64,000 bases of DNA from Gordionus sp. m RMFG-2023 (Eukaryota; Nematomorpha; Gordioida; Chordodea; Parachordodidae). The stretch lies in NCBI RefSeq assembly GCF_954871325.1, contig NC_088775.1, positions 48,337,561 to 48,401,560 on the forward strand, in the 5' to 3' direction. Both the position numbers and the translations under genes were made by a program. The notes beneath the pieces are model-generated. The model worked only from the letters and a program-made list of their open reading frames with translations, was not told the DNA's origin and ran no database searches. Positions 23,820 to 36,400 of the stretch are shown one piece after another; positions within the stretch are counted from its first letter, which is position 1, and the number at the start of each line of letters is the position of its first letter.

Positions 23820-26000
23820 TTGCAGATTCTGAACCTGTTGTCAAAATGTATTGACAACAAAATGAAGAAAGAAGAAGGGATAAAAAAAAATAAGTTATTA
23901 AAATCAAAATTATATTCAAATCTATTATCATATAATAACATAAATATTCTCATTGAAACTATGAAAAATATGATTATAAAAAAAATTCAAAAGGAGATTG
24001 AATTTAACAGATGCTTAGTAAGATTAATTGAAAATAGTGAGACGCCTAACCCTGTTGAAAGACTGATAGACATATATTGTACATGAAATACAACTGGTCT
24101 CGATATTAAAAATAATATAATATCCAAACTTGGCTCCATGAATCTACCCTCGAATTCCTAGATGGGCAAAACTATAATGGCGCCTCAAACATGAATGGAA
24201 AAATCAATGGAGTGCAGGCTTTGATTAGGGCGGAGGCGTCTAAGGTAGCTTTTATTTGGGGCTATTGTCATCAATTAAATTTTATCATTATTCAATCATG
24301 CCAATCAATTAAAGAACTCAGAAATGTTTTAGGAATATTAGATGAGATTTTTGTATATTTTAATGGCGTTAAAAGATATGATTGCCCAAACATGTCAGAG
24401 TAATGTACTGACAAAATAGCAACGATTTCTACGCATCAAAAATACCACTCAATAATATTATCTTATTTGTTCAGATTTAAAATGTTTATTTTATATTTAT
24501 AGAAGCTGGCTATCATCATACAAGCACTAGTAAATTTTTCCTACTTTATGATGCCTTGAGGGCAGCTTTGACAAATTTAAAGAATTCTGGATTCTACCAC
24601 TTCCACTACTAGTGTTATAGTCTTTAGAATAGAAAAATTTTATTTTATTTTATCACTTTGTGTTTTGGATAAAATATTGCTGATAACAAGCTTGGCTTGT
24701 ACAAAATTACAAGCCTTTATAAGGATATATGGTTTGCAATAAATAAAATTCAATTGGCAAAAGATTGGCTGATTAATTTGAGAAATATAATTTAAATTAT
24801 TGTCTTTTATTATTTTTTAATCCTAATTGATAATAACACTAAATGGATGTTTTTTCAAAAGCACAAGAATTTATGAAGAAGAGAAATCTACCTTTTTATT
24901 TTGAATGTTCTAGACTTCAAACATTAAAAAGGAGAGGTATATACTTTCATCATTTTTATTTTAGTTTTAAAACCAGTGTTATATGCTGCACCTGATTTTT
25001 GAATTGATTATTATGCAGTTTAATGAAAGATTTAATGATGAATCAATGAAATAAATCAAATTTCATTTTTTACACCAAAGGGAATGGCGGAAAAGTCGAT
25101 TGTTTAAGATGATATCGAAGATATATGTGAATTTTATCATTTAAATTCAAATCAAATTTTTGAAGAAATGTTGAAGTTTCGAAATATTTATAAGATGGCT
25201 AAAACAGGGGAGTAAATATTACTCGTGACCTAGAAGTTAAAGATACTAAAGATTTGTCAAATTCTGAGAATTGTAAATTTATTTAATTAAAATATTTATA
25301 CTAATACATTATTTAGCTTCTACTTCTGATGATGATGATAATTAGACTGGGCAAACCAGTGGCGAAGCTAGGAATTTTCCTTAGAGGGGGTCTATACATA
25401 TAAAAGCTGGGGGGCTTCGCCCCCCGGAACCCCTTTAACTTGCCCGGCCTTCGGCCGGGTTTATCTTACAAATCATAACCATATATTCTATAATATATAA
25501 TAAATATATTTTTTAAATGCATCAATAATATGTTATTATAATTTAGTAGATTATTCTCAATGACTTTATAATAATACTATCCAGAATAATTTCAATAGTA
25601 ATATAATTGATATAAAATCACTTTTAAGTCTTTTGAACGTATAATCTAAAAAAAAATTTGCTCTGGGAGGGGTCCAAACCCGAAAACCACCCCCGTAGCT
25701 ACGCCACTGGGGCAAACTATTCGTTTATTTTACCTTATCTTCTACTTTAAAAATTTTCTGCTTTACCTAGTAATACAAATATTTATTAACCATTTCTACT
25801 ACCTCATGTACTGCCGAAAGGGTCATGAGTAAAATTTTATTAATTAAAACAAGATTTTGTAGCACCATGAAAGATCCATTTCTCAATAATTTAACCACTT
25901 TATCAATGGAAAAAATTCATTTAAACAATTAAATATTGATGAAATTATAAATTCTTTCGTTTTCTCTTCCCCTAATTTATCAAAATTATTAATTTAAAAA
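23820..26000 (+). pseudogene. Decayed hAT transposase (DUF4371-like)
   Basis: Pieces line up with the transposase at 7441-9819. They include ETMKNMIIKKIQKEIE and NPVERLIDIYCT (about 23960-24085), NGKINGVQALIRAEA and CHQLNFIIIQSCQ (24191-24310), GILDE (about 24340) and a C-terminal dimerisation piece (about 25790-25990, matching SCSAERAMSK...IDDII). It has multiple stops and frameshifts and is interrupted by the MITE at 25357-25709. TIRs were not found. It is clearly older than the 4739-10378 element. Confidence 0.8.
25357..25709. mobile_element. hAT MITE with 8-bp TSD GGGCAAAC
   Basis: TIRs CAGTGGCGAAGCTA and TAGCTACGCCACTG; GGGCAAAC is duplicated at 25349-25356 and 25710-25717. Length is 353 bp. 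It carries two perfect GC-rich hairpins with TTC loops (25409-25425 and 25443-25459). No coding. Confidence 0.93.
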
Positions 26001-26139
26001 AATTTTTTTTTAAAGTATACATTTTTTTTACATTTTATTTATAATATGTATTAAAGATTGATGCAATAAAAATTATTTTTAATTATGGATGACAAGAAAT
26101 ATATTTTTTAGAGGGGGGTACTTTTCAAAGGGGGGGGGG

Positions 26140-26560
26140 TATTCTGCTTCCATCGCTCAGAAAGTGTAGGGGCCACTGGCTCTTCCCATGTCAAGTCTGG
26201 AGTGTTGATTAATTTCATTAATATTTTTTTATTCTTAATTCCCGACACTAATTTATCCCTCAATACTGTATTATACATCTCTTTAAAACTACATGTATTT
26301 GCTTTTATCTTTAATTTATTTATATATTCTGTATTCGTTTCCTTTTTCTTGTTCCGTTTTGAAAAAATAATATCTCTCTAGCATAAAATTAGTTTTCTTC
26401 GATTTTTAAAAGTTTAATTATATCATCATATGATATTGCATCTAATGTCTTCGGGTAAATACAAAATTAATTAATTTATAGAAACTGTAATCCAATATTT
26501 GCTAATAAAACGTTTTTTTGTCTTCTATTTTTGCGATTTTAAAAATGACTTCCATCTCGC
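26140..26560 (-). mobile_element. Ty3/gypsy-like gag scrap, fossil
   Basis: Minus-strand translation shows a gag capsid C-terminal pattern: YFFKTEQEKGNEY..., then MYNTVLRDKLVSGIKNKKI, then TPDLTWEEP. It is an isolated, broken and old piece without LTRs, lying just upstream of the liprin-alpha first exon. Confidence 0.6.
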
Positions 26561-26872
26561 ACTCTATGTTAAATTACTCCATTTGAAACTGCACCAATGA
26601 CATCTCTGACTATTATTTAACAGTTTATTATATTTTTGATTGCCTTAATTTGTACTTAAGTTTATATATCTATCGCATAATACAATATCATAATGATAGA
26701 TGAACAATAATTCTTAGTCTAAAAAAATTCGAAATATAATTTAATTTTTTTAAAATTATTAGTCAAATCCGTCACTCATTATGTTTATAGTGGATGGAAG
26801 CTCTATGAAAAAAAATGACGGATTTAATAATTTTTTTAAAGAAGTCTTGAAATATTTAAATATTGTTTAAAA

Positions 26873-27109
26873 ATGAAATGCATTATGCCTACTATTATAG
26901 AGGATAATATTAGTCAGAGGGGTTCGAATTTTTCTGGAGATGAGGCTAATTTTGAACAAATTATGGTTAATATACTTGATGAAAGAGATAAACTAATGGA
27001 TTCATTACGCGAAAATCAAGAAATACTTTCAGAATTGCAATTAAAATACCATGAATTAGAAAAAGAAAAGGATTCCTTGACTAAGCAACTAGAAGCTGAC
27101 GTTCCTCAT
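26873..27109 (+). CDS. Liprin-alpha: Liprin-alpha, first coding exon
   Basis: Liprin-alpha is a cytoplasmic scaffold of presynaptic active zones. It binds LAR-type receptor phosphatases, RIM/ELKS and kinesin-3, and its N-terminal half is coiled coil that self-assembles. This exon encodes 79 residues starting MKCIMPTI, like the fly and vertebrate MMC.VMPTI start. It continues with ISQRGSNFSGDEANFEQ and LDERDKLMDSLRENQE, then heptad-rich sequence to KDSLTKQLEADVPH. The family landmark DSLQRQ(L/I)N.(A/N)LPQ aligns with DSLTKQLEADVPH, so the exon ends at 27109 in phase 0, with GT donor 27110-27111. It continues in frame into the exon at 61587. The ATG at 26873 is chosen by alignment. Upstream untranslated exons are possible; a gag scrap lies 0.3 kb upstream. 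Confidence 0.93.
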
Positions 27110-27531
27110 GTAAAATTTCAATCTTGAATATTTATCTATCATATATAACTATGACTACTAATATAGGCTGATATTATTTTAAAAACTAAAATGATATTTT
27201 TTTCTGGTTTTTTTATAATTGTATATATAATTTATTTGGTTTTATAAATAATTCATAATAAATTAATGGAAGGAACTAAAAAATTATTTCTTATAATATT
27301 TAAATTTTTTTTTACTAATTATTATTATTTTATATGCAACAAGAAGAGGATTTTAAAATGTCTAATGGGCCACACACATGGATTTAACCAATTTTTAATA
27401 ATTAACGAATATTTTGGCTAAAAATAAAATACTCAAGCTTATTTATTCTTGCCATAGATGGTAAAAGGGTGGACTTTTATTGGCAAAATTTTGAAGCTTA
27501 AATAATAATATTTTTTGTATGATTGGCTAAA

Positions 27532-27793
27532 TAGAGCTGTTCAATAACACTAATTAATCCATAAGCATTGCAAATATTTTAAATAACATGATTTATTTTT
27601 GGAAAATAAAAAAAATAATACTCTTAATAATTTCTGAAAATTAATTGGTTTTATTAAATAAAAATATCGATAATTTTATGATATTAGCAAATATAGATGG
27701 AATCAATATAAATATTAGGATTGGATTAGTTTTGGTTAGACAAGAAAATATTGGATTGAATTAGTGAAAAATTTGTGGATCAGCACAGCCCTT
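27532..27793. mobile_element. Possible degenerate MITE, TAGGGCTGTGC family
   Basis: Ends TAGAGCTGTTC and GGATCAGCACAGCCCTT resemble the TAGGGCTGTGCCGAT family. The interior has ATATCGAT-like and GGATTGGATTAG words. No target duplication was found. Confidence 0.4.
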
Positions 27794-27935
27794 CATATAA
27801 CAAATTTGAACCTTCATATTATTTAAAAATAAGCTTATTTTGCAGACATATATTATTTAAAGTAGATAAATTTTTAATAGAATCTAATCAAATTTATATA
27901 TAATCAAAAGTTATATACCTTTCTATATTATTGTT

Positions 27936-28622
27936 TAGGGTCATTCTACATCATATCTATCAGGTTTCTTGGATCTCGTTCAATTTGATAGAAATTTTGC
28001 ATGATTATGTTGTGAAAATCTATGCAATTTAATTATTTAAGCTCTAACTAAATTAGTTCTAGTGGTATAGCTGGCCAAAGCTCAAAAATATAACTTCCTA
28101 ATTTAGAAAACTGAACTAAAATATATGAATGAACAATTTGATATCCTTAAATTGCCTTTGAATCCCTTTCTTAAAAATAATTAAAATTTTTTAAAATAAA
28201 TCTCAGATGTTTCGTTATTTCTATAATTAAAGGTTGATTTTTAATATCTTCCTGTGCTTATTATAAATACAAAATTATATAAAAAATATTAGGTTGGGAA
28301 AACCATTTTAAAGTTATTTATTTTTTAAAATTTTTTATCCATAAAAAAGTCATTATATGCTAAAACAAATTAAATTAATATTTTTAAAATAAATTATTTA
28401 AGAAACAGCACTTACTTAATTTGGAAATAGAATATCATTATTTAGTCATTTATTTTCATTTTTTGTTGTTTTTAAGGTTTCAGTAGATGTACCCATGTGA
28501 GTTTGCTCTTTCAAATATATTGCATAGGTCCTTATAGAAATAATTATCATGCAAAGTTATTCAATTTGAAAGAGATCCACAAAAATGCCCTTTTTTAATT
28601 GGTTTGTCTTGGAATGGCCTTA
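27936..28622. mobile_element. Foldback/MITE-like element with imperfect TIRs
   Basis: Ends TAGGGTCATTC and GGAATGGCCTTA are inverse-related. Further inside, 27965-28035 and 28500-28600 are also inverted, sharing GGATCTC.TTCAA, TTTGCATGAT and CTATGCAATT. A 15-bp direct repeat TACCTTTCTATATTA lies just outside at 27916-27930 and 28634-28648. No coding. Confidence 0.55.
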
Positions 28623-28648
28623 CAAACTATAATTACCTTTCTATATTA

Positions 28649-30539
28649 ATTTTTTAATATTTGGTAAGTTTTTAATATTTAAAATTTTGATAAGATTTAA
28701 CCAAGGAAATTAAATATAATATTTTTATTAATTTAAATTTATATGTGATCAAAATTTATAAATCTAATTAATTTGCTAGAATTTTGGTAGTTTATCAATA
28801 TATAAAATATTGATAAGATATAATTAATGATAGGCACAGCTACAAGATACTTAAAAAAAATTAATTTAGCTATATAGTTACAATTTTGTAGTTGACAGAT
28901 ATAGCTATAGCTATAATTATAATTTACTACAAACCTAGTCTTCCTATGAATATTAATCAAACCATTTTTAAATTAGCAATATTTTATTGACTAAAAAGTA
29001 TATAGTACAATTGTTATCAATATTTAATATCTGCCCAAATTTGATTTAACCATTTTAATCCTACCTCTCTACCCACCTTTTTAAATTTTACAATTAAAAA
29101 CTAAATCAATTTATATTAATAATTAAGTCAATGTTGATAATTAGATGAAAAAACAAAGATGTTTAGGATCAATTTTAGCAAATTTTTTCTTTTGTTTATT
29201 TACTAATTTCCAGATACTCTTAACAATAATTACTGCTACTGGTTAATTTCTTTATAAAATATTTCTAAAAATATATGGAAAAATATAGTGGCACTATAAA
29301 TTAATATTTCAATGCAATCAAAGGAGCTTTTGTTATTAGTTGGAAAATTATGTCAATATAATAGTTAAAAGTAATAATATATGTAATAAAATTTTTTATT
29401 TAAAAATCATTTTTATACATCTAAAAAGATTACATTCCCTCAGTGTTGTTAGATAGCACCACTATTTAAAACTTGCAAGTGGGACTTCTTTTATTATATT
29501 TATAAATTGTTTAAAAAGTCATCTTAATTAATGTATTTGTTGAATACAATAAAAATAATATATATTAAAATTATCAAATGTTAGGCTACAAGTTGCTATT
29601 CAATTTTTTTATTCTTGTTATTTTTTATATCTAAATTATGAAACATGAACAATAGACAATATTATGTTAAACATACAAATGATATTGAAATGGAAGAACT
29701 AAAATTTCCATTTCCATCTTACAAGGAATAATTTTCTCTTCTAAAAGAGATGGAATGTTTAAGGATACCAGTTCTGAAATGGATGGAGATTTTTACAGAA
29801 TAGAAATTTATCATTTTTTACAATGACATTTATACTGTTCCAGCTACAATAGCAATTTAGTGGTCATGGTAGATGCAGAGGGAATTTAATAAAATGGGCC
29901 ATTCCATGTTTATCATTTGGAGTCTGAGATAGTAATTACAATATTTTATGAAACTGCCCTAGATTGGGTATTATTTTCTAATTGGTGTAATTGCTGAAAG
30001 GAAATAGATTTGGACACAAATATAGTATTTAATAAAATTATTGAATTAGGTGCACTTTTTTAGGTAGTAGATGTTGACATATTGCAATATTGATTAAGAT
30101 GCATTGAAGTAAATTTTTATAGTTACAAACCGGGTTGATTAGTTTCTTTGGCTCTGATATTTTGTTGCTTCTTAAGCATCACTTGCGTATTTCCGTTTTT
30201 ACTAAAAGAGTAAGTAAAGAAAAAATAATTATATGTATATTAAATAAGAATTAAATCTTAAATTTGCTTAAGTGAGAATATAAATTCATATTTTCTATCA
30301 GCAAATAATGCAAATGAATTTAAATTAAATTTTATTAGTGATAGAAATATTTAATTATAATTTTTGATTAAATTATTCTTCTAGGCAAAAGTTTTTATAT
30401 TGAATAGAATAAATATGGGATGATAGTGTTTTATATTTTAGCCAATAACATGGTATGGACAGTTGCCAATGATACCCAATACTGATAGAAAAAAATAATA
30501 GTCATTTATTTATTGAAAAAATTAAAAATTAATTCAGAA
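28649..30539. other. Intronic AT-rich DNA, nothing recognised
   Basis: I see no coding sequence, TIR pair or tandem array here. The open frame at 28739-28960 (minus) is low-complexity. Confidence 0.6.
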
Positions 30540-32017
30540 TAGTGATCTGCATTGGGTCTATATTTTCAAGCCCGGCCTGGCCCAAAATTTTTGAAAAAGT
30601 TTTACTGGCCTGGCCTGACTGAAATTATTTAAAATTTACTGGCCCAGCCTTTATTTAAATTATAGAAATTAATTTTTATAAAAACAAATAAGAATTTTTA
30701 ATGATAACATGGTTTAAAAATATATATTAAAAATTATATGTAAAATATTAAATAACAATAAAAATATATTGTAAATTTTTTCTGGCATAGCTAAATTAGA
30801 TATTTATAAATTTAATAATAAAATTTATATTGTTAAACTAATTAGATAGTTTTAAAATTTTAATTAATTTTTTTATAATTTTTAAATAAAAGAAAAATCA
30901 TTTAATTTGGTAAATATAATGAGAAAGTGAAGGTGATAACTAATATGTTTGGGATTAAAAATTTTAAAACTAGAGTAGTTTCTAGATAGTCCAATCGCTT
31001 AAAAATTGATGCATCTACGATTAAGGCTTATAAAATAAATATTTTTACTCCCCTTATTGATACATTTTTATTTCAATTAAAGGAAAGATTTATTAGTCAC
31101 AATTTTATTCTAAACAGCTTTTATTTTCTTTTTCCGGTTGAGTCTGAATTTGCGAGAGGATATTAAGAAAATCTCAGAGTTTTATTCTAATGAATTATCG
31201 GATCGTATGATAAATTACTTTGTGATGTCGAATTTTGGTATAAAAATTTGTACTCTTTGAGATCAAAAAATGTTTTGCAGGCCTTTTCCATGTGTAATTG
31301 CACTTTAGATTCCCTGCCTAATATCAAAACATTGCTCTTTATTTTAGAAACCTTATTCATCAGCACCTGCACTAATGAGGTCTTTTTCAACTTAAAAGGT
31401 TAAAAACCTATTTAAGAAATATCACCAATGAAAGCCGTTTAAATGGATTCGCAATATTAAATATTTATATGGAGATTATTCTAGATAAAAATTTGATTCT
31501 AGATGAATTAGTCAAATCTCAGAGAAAGACCTCTTTTTATAAATTCACATAAAATTGCTATATTAATAACATAAAATTTTTATATTCAAAACGTAAATTC
31601 TTAGTCATAATATTTATAATACTATTTTTAATAAAAATATTGCATTTGCAATAAGAATTAGTGATCTGCATCAAGCCTAATTTTTCAAGCCCGGCCCGAA
31701 ATTATTTTAAAAAGGTTTTACCGGCCCGAACCCGAAATTTTTTTAAAAAAGTTTTGTCAACCTGGCCCGAATTTATTTAAATATAGAAATTCATTTTTAT
31801 AATTACTCAAAATAAAAGATATATGTTATATGGCGTCTAGTTTCTATAATTATAATCAAATATTTTTATTTTACATGAAAAATTCAACATAAAATTAATA
31901 AATTTATATAAAAAAATTTCAAGGCCTGACCTGGTCAGAATTTTTAAAAAAAATATTAGACCCGATTCAGCCTGAACCCGATTTCTTTTTAAAAAATAGG
32001 CCTTTTGCAGATCTCTA
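30540..32017 (+). mobile_element. hAT transposon, 1.5 kb, decayed transposase
   Basis: Ends TAGTGATCTGCA and TGCAGATCTCTA, with TSD ATTCAGAA at 30532-30539 and 32018-32025. Plus-strand transposase remnants include KAYKINIFTPLIDTFLFQLK (about 31030-31080) and a dimerisation piece (about 31255-31550) with FISTCTNEVFFNLKRLKTY and ESRLNGFAILNIY. CCCGGCC-rich tails flank it. A further terminus-like TAGTGATCTGCAT occurs inside at about 31664. It is frameshifted and inactive. An inverse, near-identical relative is at 52406-53730. Confidence 0.88.
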
Positions 32018-32695
32018 ATTCAGAATATAATATTTTTCATTTATTAAGAATTAATTTATGAAATAAATTATATTAAATTACAGCATCTTCTTAAGATAAT
32101 TAATTGAGTATCGGTCACTGGTATCTGTTTAAATTGAAATTAGTGACCAATATCCACATGGCACAAGTATATGTATTAATAAATCTTTGATTTTAACTGA
32201 CAAAAGAAACCATATTGGATAGATATTTGTTATAATGACCATGAGAATGGTTTAGTTATTATTTGTTAAGGAAATTTAATAAAATTTGTATGCTATTGTT
32301 TAGTAAATTTAAATTACTTCAGCATTATAAATCTATGCTCAGTAAAAAGAGTTACCTTGAAAGTAAAGGAAAATATATAAATATATAAAACATTTTAATC
32401 TTGTCGGAATTGAATTGCACTGAGATTGAATTACTGGATTGAGAAAAAGTTAATAAATTAAGTAATTATATTTATAAAAACAAATGATTAAGGAAATTAG
32501 CAACAATTCTCTTATAAAGAGGTTGACTATAAATTGAATTGCAATGACACTGCTATTGAATACTGGATTAAGAGAAAAGTTGAATAAATTAAATTAATAT
32601 GCTTTTTTACACAATCAAATGATTAAGGAAATTAGTGGCAATGGCCTTGTAAAGAGGTTGAGAATTTAAGAGACTGAATAATGGTTTATTAAAAA
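32018..32695. other. Intronic DNA, nothing recognised
   Basis: AT-rich. A short internal repetition (AATTGAATTGCA...GATTGAATTACTGGATT, about 32406-32445 and again about 32533-32580) is the only structure noticed. Confidence 0.5.
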
Positions 32696-33449
32696 TAGGG
32701 CTGTGCCGATCCACATATTTTTCACCGATCTGATATTTTCCGATATTGCGTCAAAACCGATCCGATATTTATATTGATTTTTCACCACCCCTGAACTAAA
32801 TGTAATTAAGAAATCAATATTTTTTATGCAAAAATCGAATTATGCATTTAATTTAATTTTTTTATTTCTACAATTAAGACTAATTTAAAAAAATATATAT
32901 TTAATAATATATCCATTTTATATTGGTATGAATTATAAAATTGTAATATTTAATATAAAAAAAATTATAATATACTTCTACGATATGGACTACCTATATC
33001 CCTTGTCGCACTGAAGTTAGACATTTTGCAAGATTATCTTTGTCTTTTGTAAAATATTTCCATAATCAGATACTATATTTAAAAGAATTCTTTTATTTAA
33101 AGTATAAATAATAGATTTTGCGTTATTATTTAAAAAGATTTAAAATAAATAAAACGTTAGGTGTTCCTTTCTATGTTTATAAAAAAACTTTTATAATACT
33201 ATAAATCTATTTTAAAAAAGAAATAAAATTTAGAAGGTGTTGTGATTTGTATTGCATTGTTTTAAAAAATTTTTTTTAGAAAATATTATAATAATGTAAA
33301 ATAAATATACTTAACATAAAATAACAAAAAAAATGAAAAGTAAAAAGATCTGATCGGTTTTTTACAGGTATAGGTCCTATCCGATATTTTTGGGAAATGC
33401 TAAATATCGGTGCCGATCCAATCCGATATTTAATATCGGCACAGTCCTA
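32696..33449. mobile_element. hAT MITE, TAGGGCTGTGCCGAT family, complete
   Basis: TIRs TAGGGCTGTGCCGAT and ATCGGCACAGTCCTA, with TSD ATTAAAAA at 32688-32695 and 33450-33457. Length 754 bp, non-coding, with CCGATAT words near both ends. Relatives are at 41146-41748 and, truncated, at 22281-22877. Confidence 0.92.
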
Positions 33450-36400
33450 ATTAAAAATAATAGTAAATAATTTTTTTTATTTATAATTACTTATCTGCTG
33501 GGTTTTGGTTGGTACTAATAGAGAGATACACAATTTATTTTATTGCCTTATGTGAAAATGTGTTTAAAGGAAATATTATTTGCTTATGAATTAATGCTAA
33601 GTTTATCATAAATAATGTAATAAAATAGCTAGAAAGTGTTAAATACAAGTAACAATGTTTATTAATGGATTTTGTATTGTAGAAGACTTAAGGCTTAAAA
33701 CGATATATTATATTATGTTTAATATTAAATTGATGTTTTGAAAAGTTATACAATGATTTTTATTTTAATATTAAATTGATGTTAATTTTGTATATATACT
33801 AAAATGATCATGATTACTTTTACCTTTTGTTTTTTTGATCTTAGTCGAAAATAAAATCATCATTCTTCCTTAATTATTCAATACAATCGCACGCAATTTA
33901 TTCTATTCTTTTATCCTATATTCTATTTCATTATGGTGGAGGATAGGAATGATGTAAAGATCAAGGTGTTATTGAAGACATTGGATCTAAAATTTCTTGC
34001 GGAGAATATTGTAGATGAAGCTACAAAAAAATATAAACTATTCGAAACATTGGACAAAGAGATGGCTATGAGTATCATGGATAACATTGATAATTTATCA
34101 TATCAACAAATGAAAGATTTGATACAAAAGAAAGTTGAAAAGAACAAAATTACACGTATTTTTGAATTGTTCAATGCTAAGCCTGACAGACTTGAATAAG
34201 GTTGTGGTTCTGGGCTCAATACGAAATTAATAGCTATTCAGTTTATTATTAATTGTCGAAATGAAAATCTAAAAACAAGATTGATTGAAGAAAACACAAC
34301 AGAGCTTAATATCATTGAGGACATTGTTGTCAAATGTCAATCTATGTAAATAAATAATAATAAAATCTTTGTAGAAAAAGATTCACGGAGAAGAAATGAT
34401 GGTGCAGATTGCAAGGTTGTTCGTCGTGGAAAAATAACAAGCAGGTTTTTAAAACAAACAACAACAACTGCAAAAAACAAGAGATAATACAAACACCTTA
34501 CAATCTTAGACCAAGAAATAAGATTAACTTTATTAATGATTTTATGATTGACATACAACTTAATCTAAATTTTTCTTCTATGATAGATACTGGTTCTCCA
34601 GTGACATCCTTACCCATCAAAGATTTTAAAAAGCTGGCCAATTATGAAGATGTTGAGTTGAAAAGTTGTTCGAGAAAATTATTCTCATATGAAGGATCAC
34701 CGATCACAGTCATCGGTCAAGTAAGTAATTGTAAGGTTAAATATTTTAATACGATTAAATATTTAGATTTTTATGTTTTGGAAGGGGAAGGATAACCTTT
34801 ATGTGGTCAAGACTGGATCAAAGAATTTGACATAATTAAATTCAACTCTGATAGTACCACTATTAATAAGCTAGATGTAGGTGATAGGATAAATTTTTTA
34901 ACTTTTGACAATCCTTGCAATAATAATGATAAATTTTATAAAGATAAAATCGTTATTCAGTCGATATTTACTTAAGAAGAGTGTGTTAAAGTGAGTTTTG
35001 ATATTAATAGATTAATTTAAAGTTTTAATTGTATTTTTAATAGCAAAATTGGCAAAGTTAAAAATTTACAAATAGATATTTTATTAAAAGATGATTTTAA
35101 ACCAAGATTTTTGAAGGCTTGGAGAGTGCCATTTGAATTAGAAGAAGAATTAGAGGTTACATTAGAGCAATGACGTCAACAGGGTATAATAACCCCTGTG
35201 AGATTTTCTCAATGGGACACTCCTTTGGTATGGGTTAAAAAGAAAGATAATGCGTTGAGAGTTTGTGCTGATTTTAGAGTAACCGTAAATCCACAATTAG
35301 AAAGATTTGAATATCCCCTTCCAAGGATAAGTGACATAATTGCTAAAGTAGGAATTGGAAAAATATTCTCGAAAATAGATTTTTCCTCGGCATACTTGCA
35401 AATTCCTGTTTCTAAAGAAACTTCCAAATTTTTGACCGTTTCAACCCACAAGGGTCTTTTTCAATTTATCAGGTTACCTTTTGGTCTAACAGTATCAACT
35501 GCTAATTTTCAAAAGACCATGGACGAAATTTTATCTGAAATTAACGGCGTTATTTATCATTTAGATGATTTGCTAATTTTTGTTAAGGATAAAGAAGATC
35601 ATTTTAACAAATTAAGAAAAGTGTTTATAAGAATGTTGGAATATGGTTTGATTGGAAATATTAAAAAAAGTGAATTTAGCAAAGATAGTATTAAATATTT
35701 AGGTTACTTAATAAGTAACAAAGGGATACAGTCAATCAAAGAAAAGATTTATCCGATAAGTACCATGACTGCCTAATAATAAGGATGAATTACATTCTTG
35801 GCTGGGTCTTATGAATTACCATTCGAGATTTATAAGAGGTTTATCGAAATTAGCAATTAATATATATGAATTGCTTAAAAAGGGTAAAAATTTTCACTAG
35901 GGTGTTAATGAAAAAGCTAGTTTTTACGAGATTAGAGAAAGATTGTGTAATGCACCAGTTCTTGCGCATTATGATAGAAATAAGAATTTGTTTATTTCAA
36001 CTGATGCTTCAAATAAAGGCATGGGTGCAGTCTTATTTCATGTAGAAGAAGATGGTCATGAAAGACCAATTGAATTTATGTCCAAAACTTGGGCTGATAC
36101 TGAAAAAGATTATTCTATTATTGAGAAAGAAGGATTATCTATTGTTTTAGCTGTTAAAAAATGGAGGGAATATGTAGTGGGAAGAAAAGTTAAGATTTTT
36201 ACGGATCATAAACCTCTTGTTAATTTGTTTGGATCAAATCCAGTCTTGACCACATATAGAAAGAGGGGTTGGTGAATTAGTTGCGGAGTTTGCAGCTCGA
36301 CTTAAAAAATTGGCTCAAGAATGTAAATTTGAATCTGACCTAGATGGGAGATTGAGGGATCAGATGTTGGCTGGAATCAAAATTGGTGCATTGGAGAAAG

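Noticed and set aside
31187-31390. 67-residue frame repeated at 53032-53217
   Set aside because: It is the antisense of the hAT dimerisation domain; the real coding is on the other strand in both copies.
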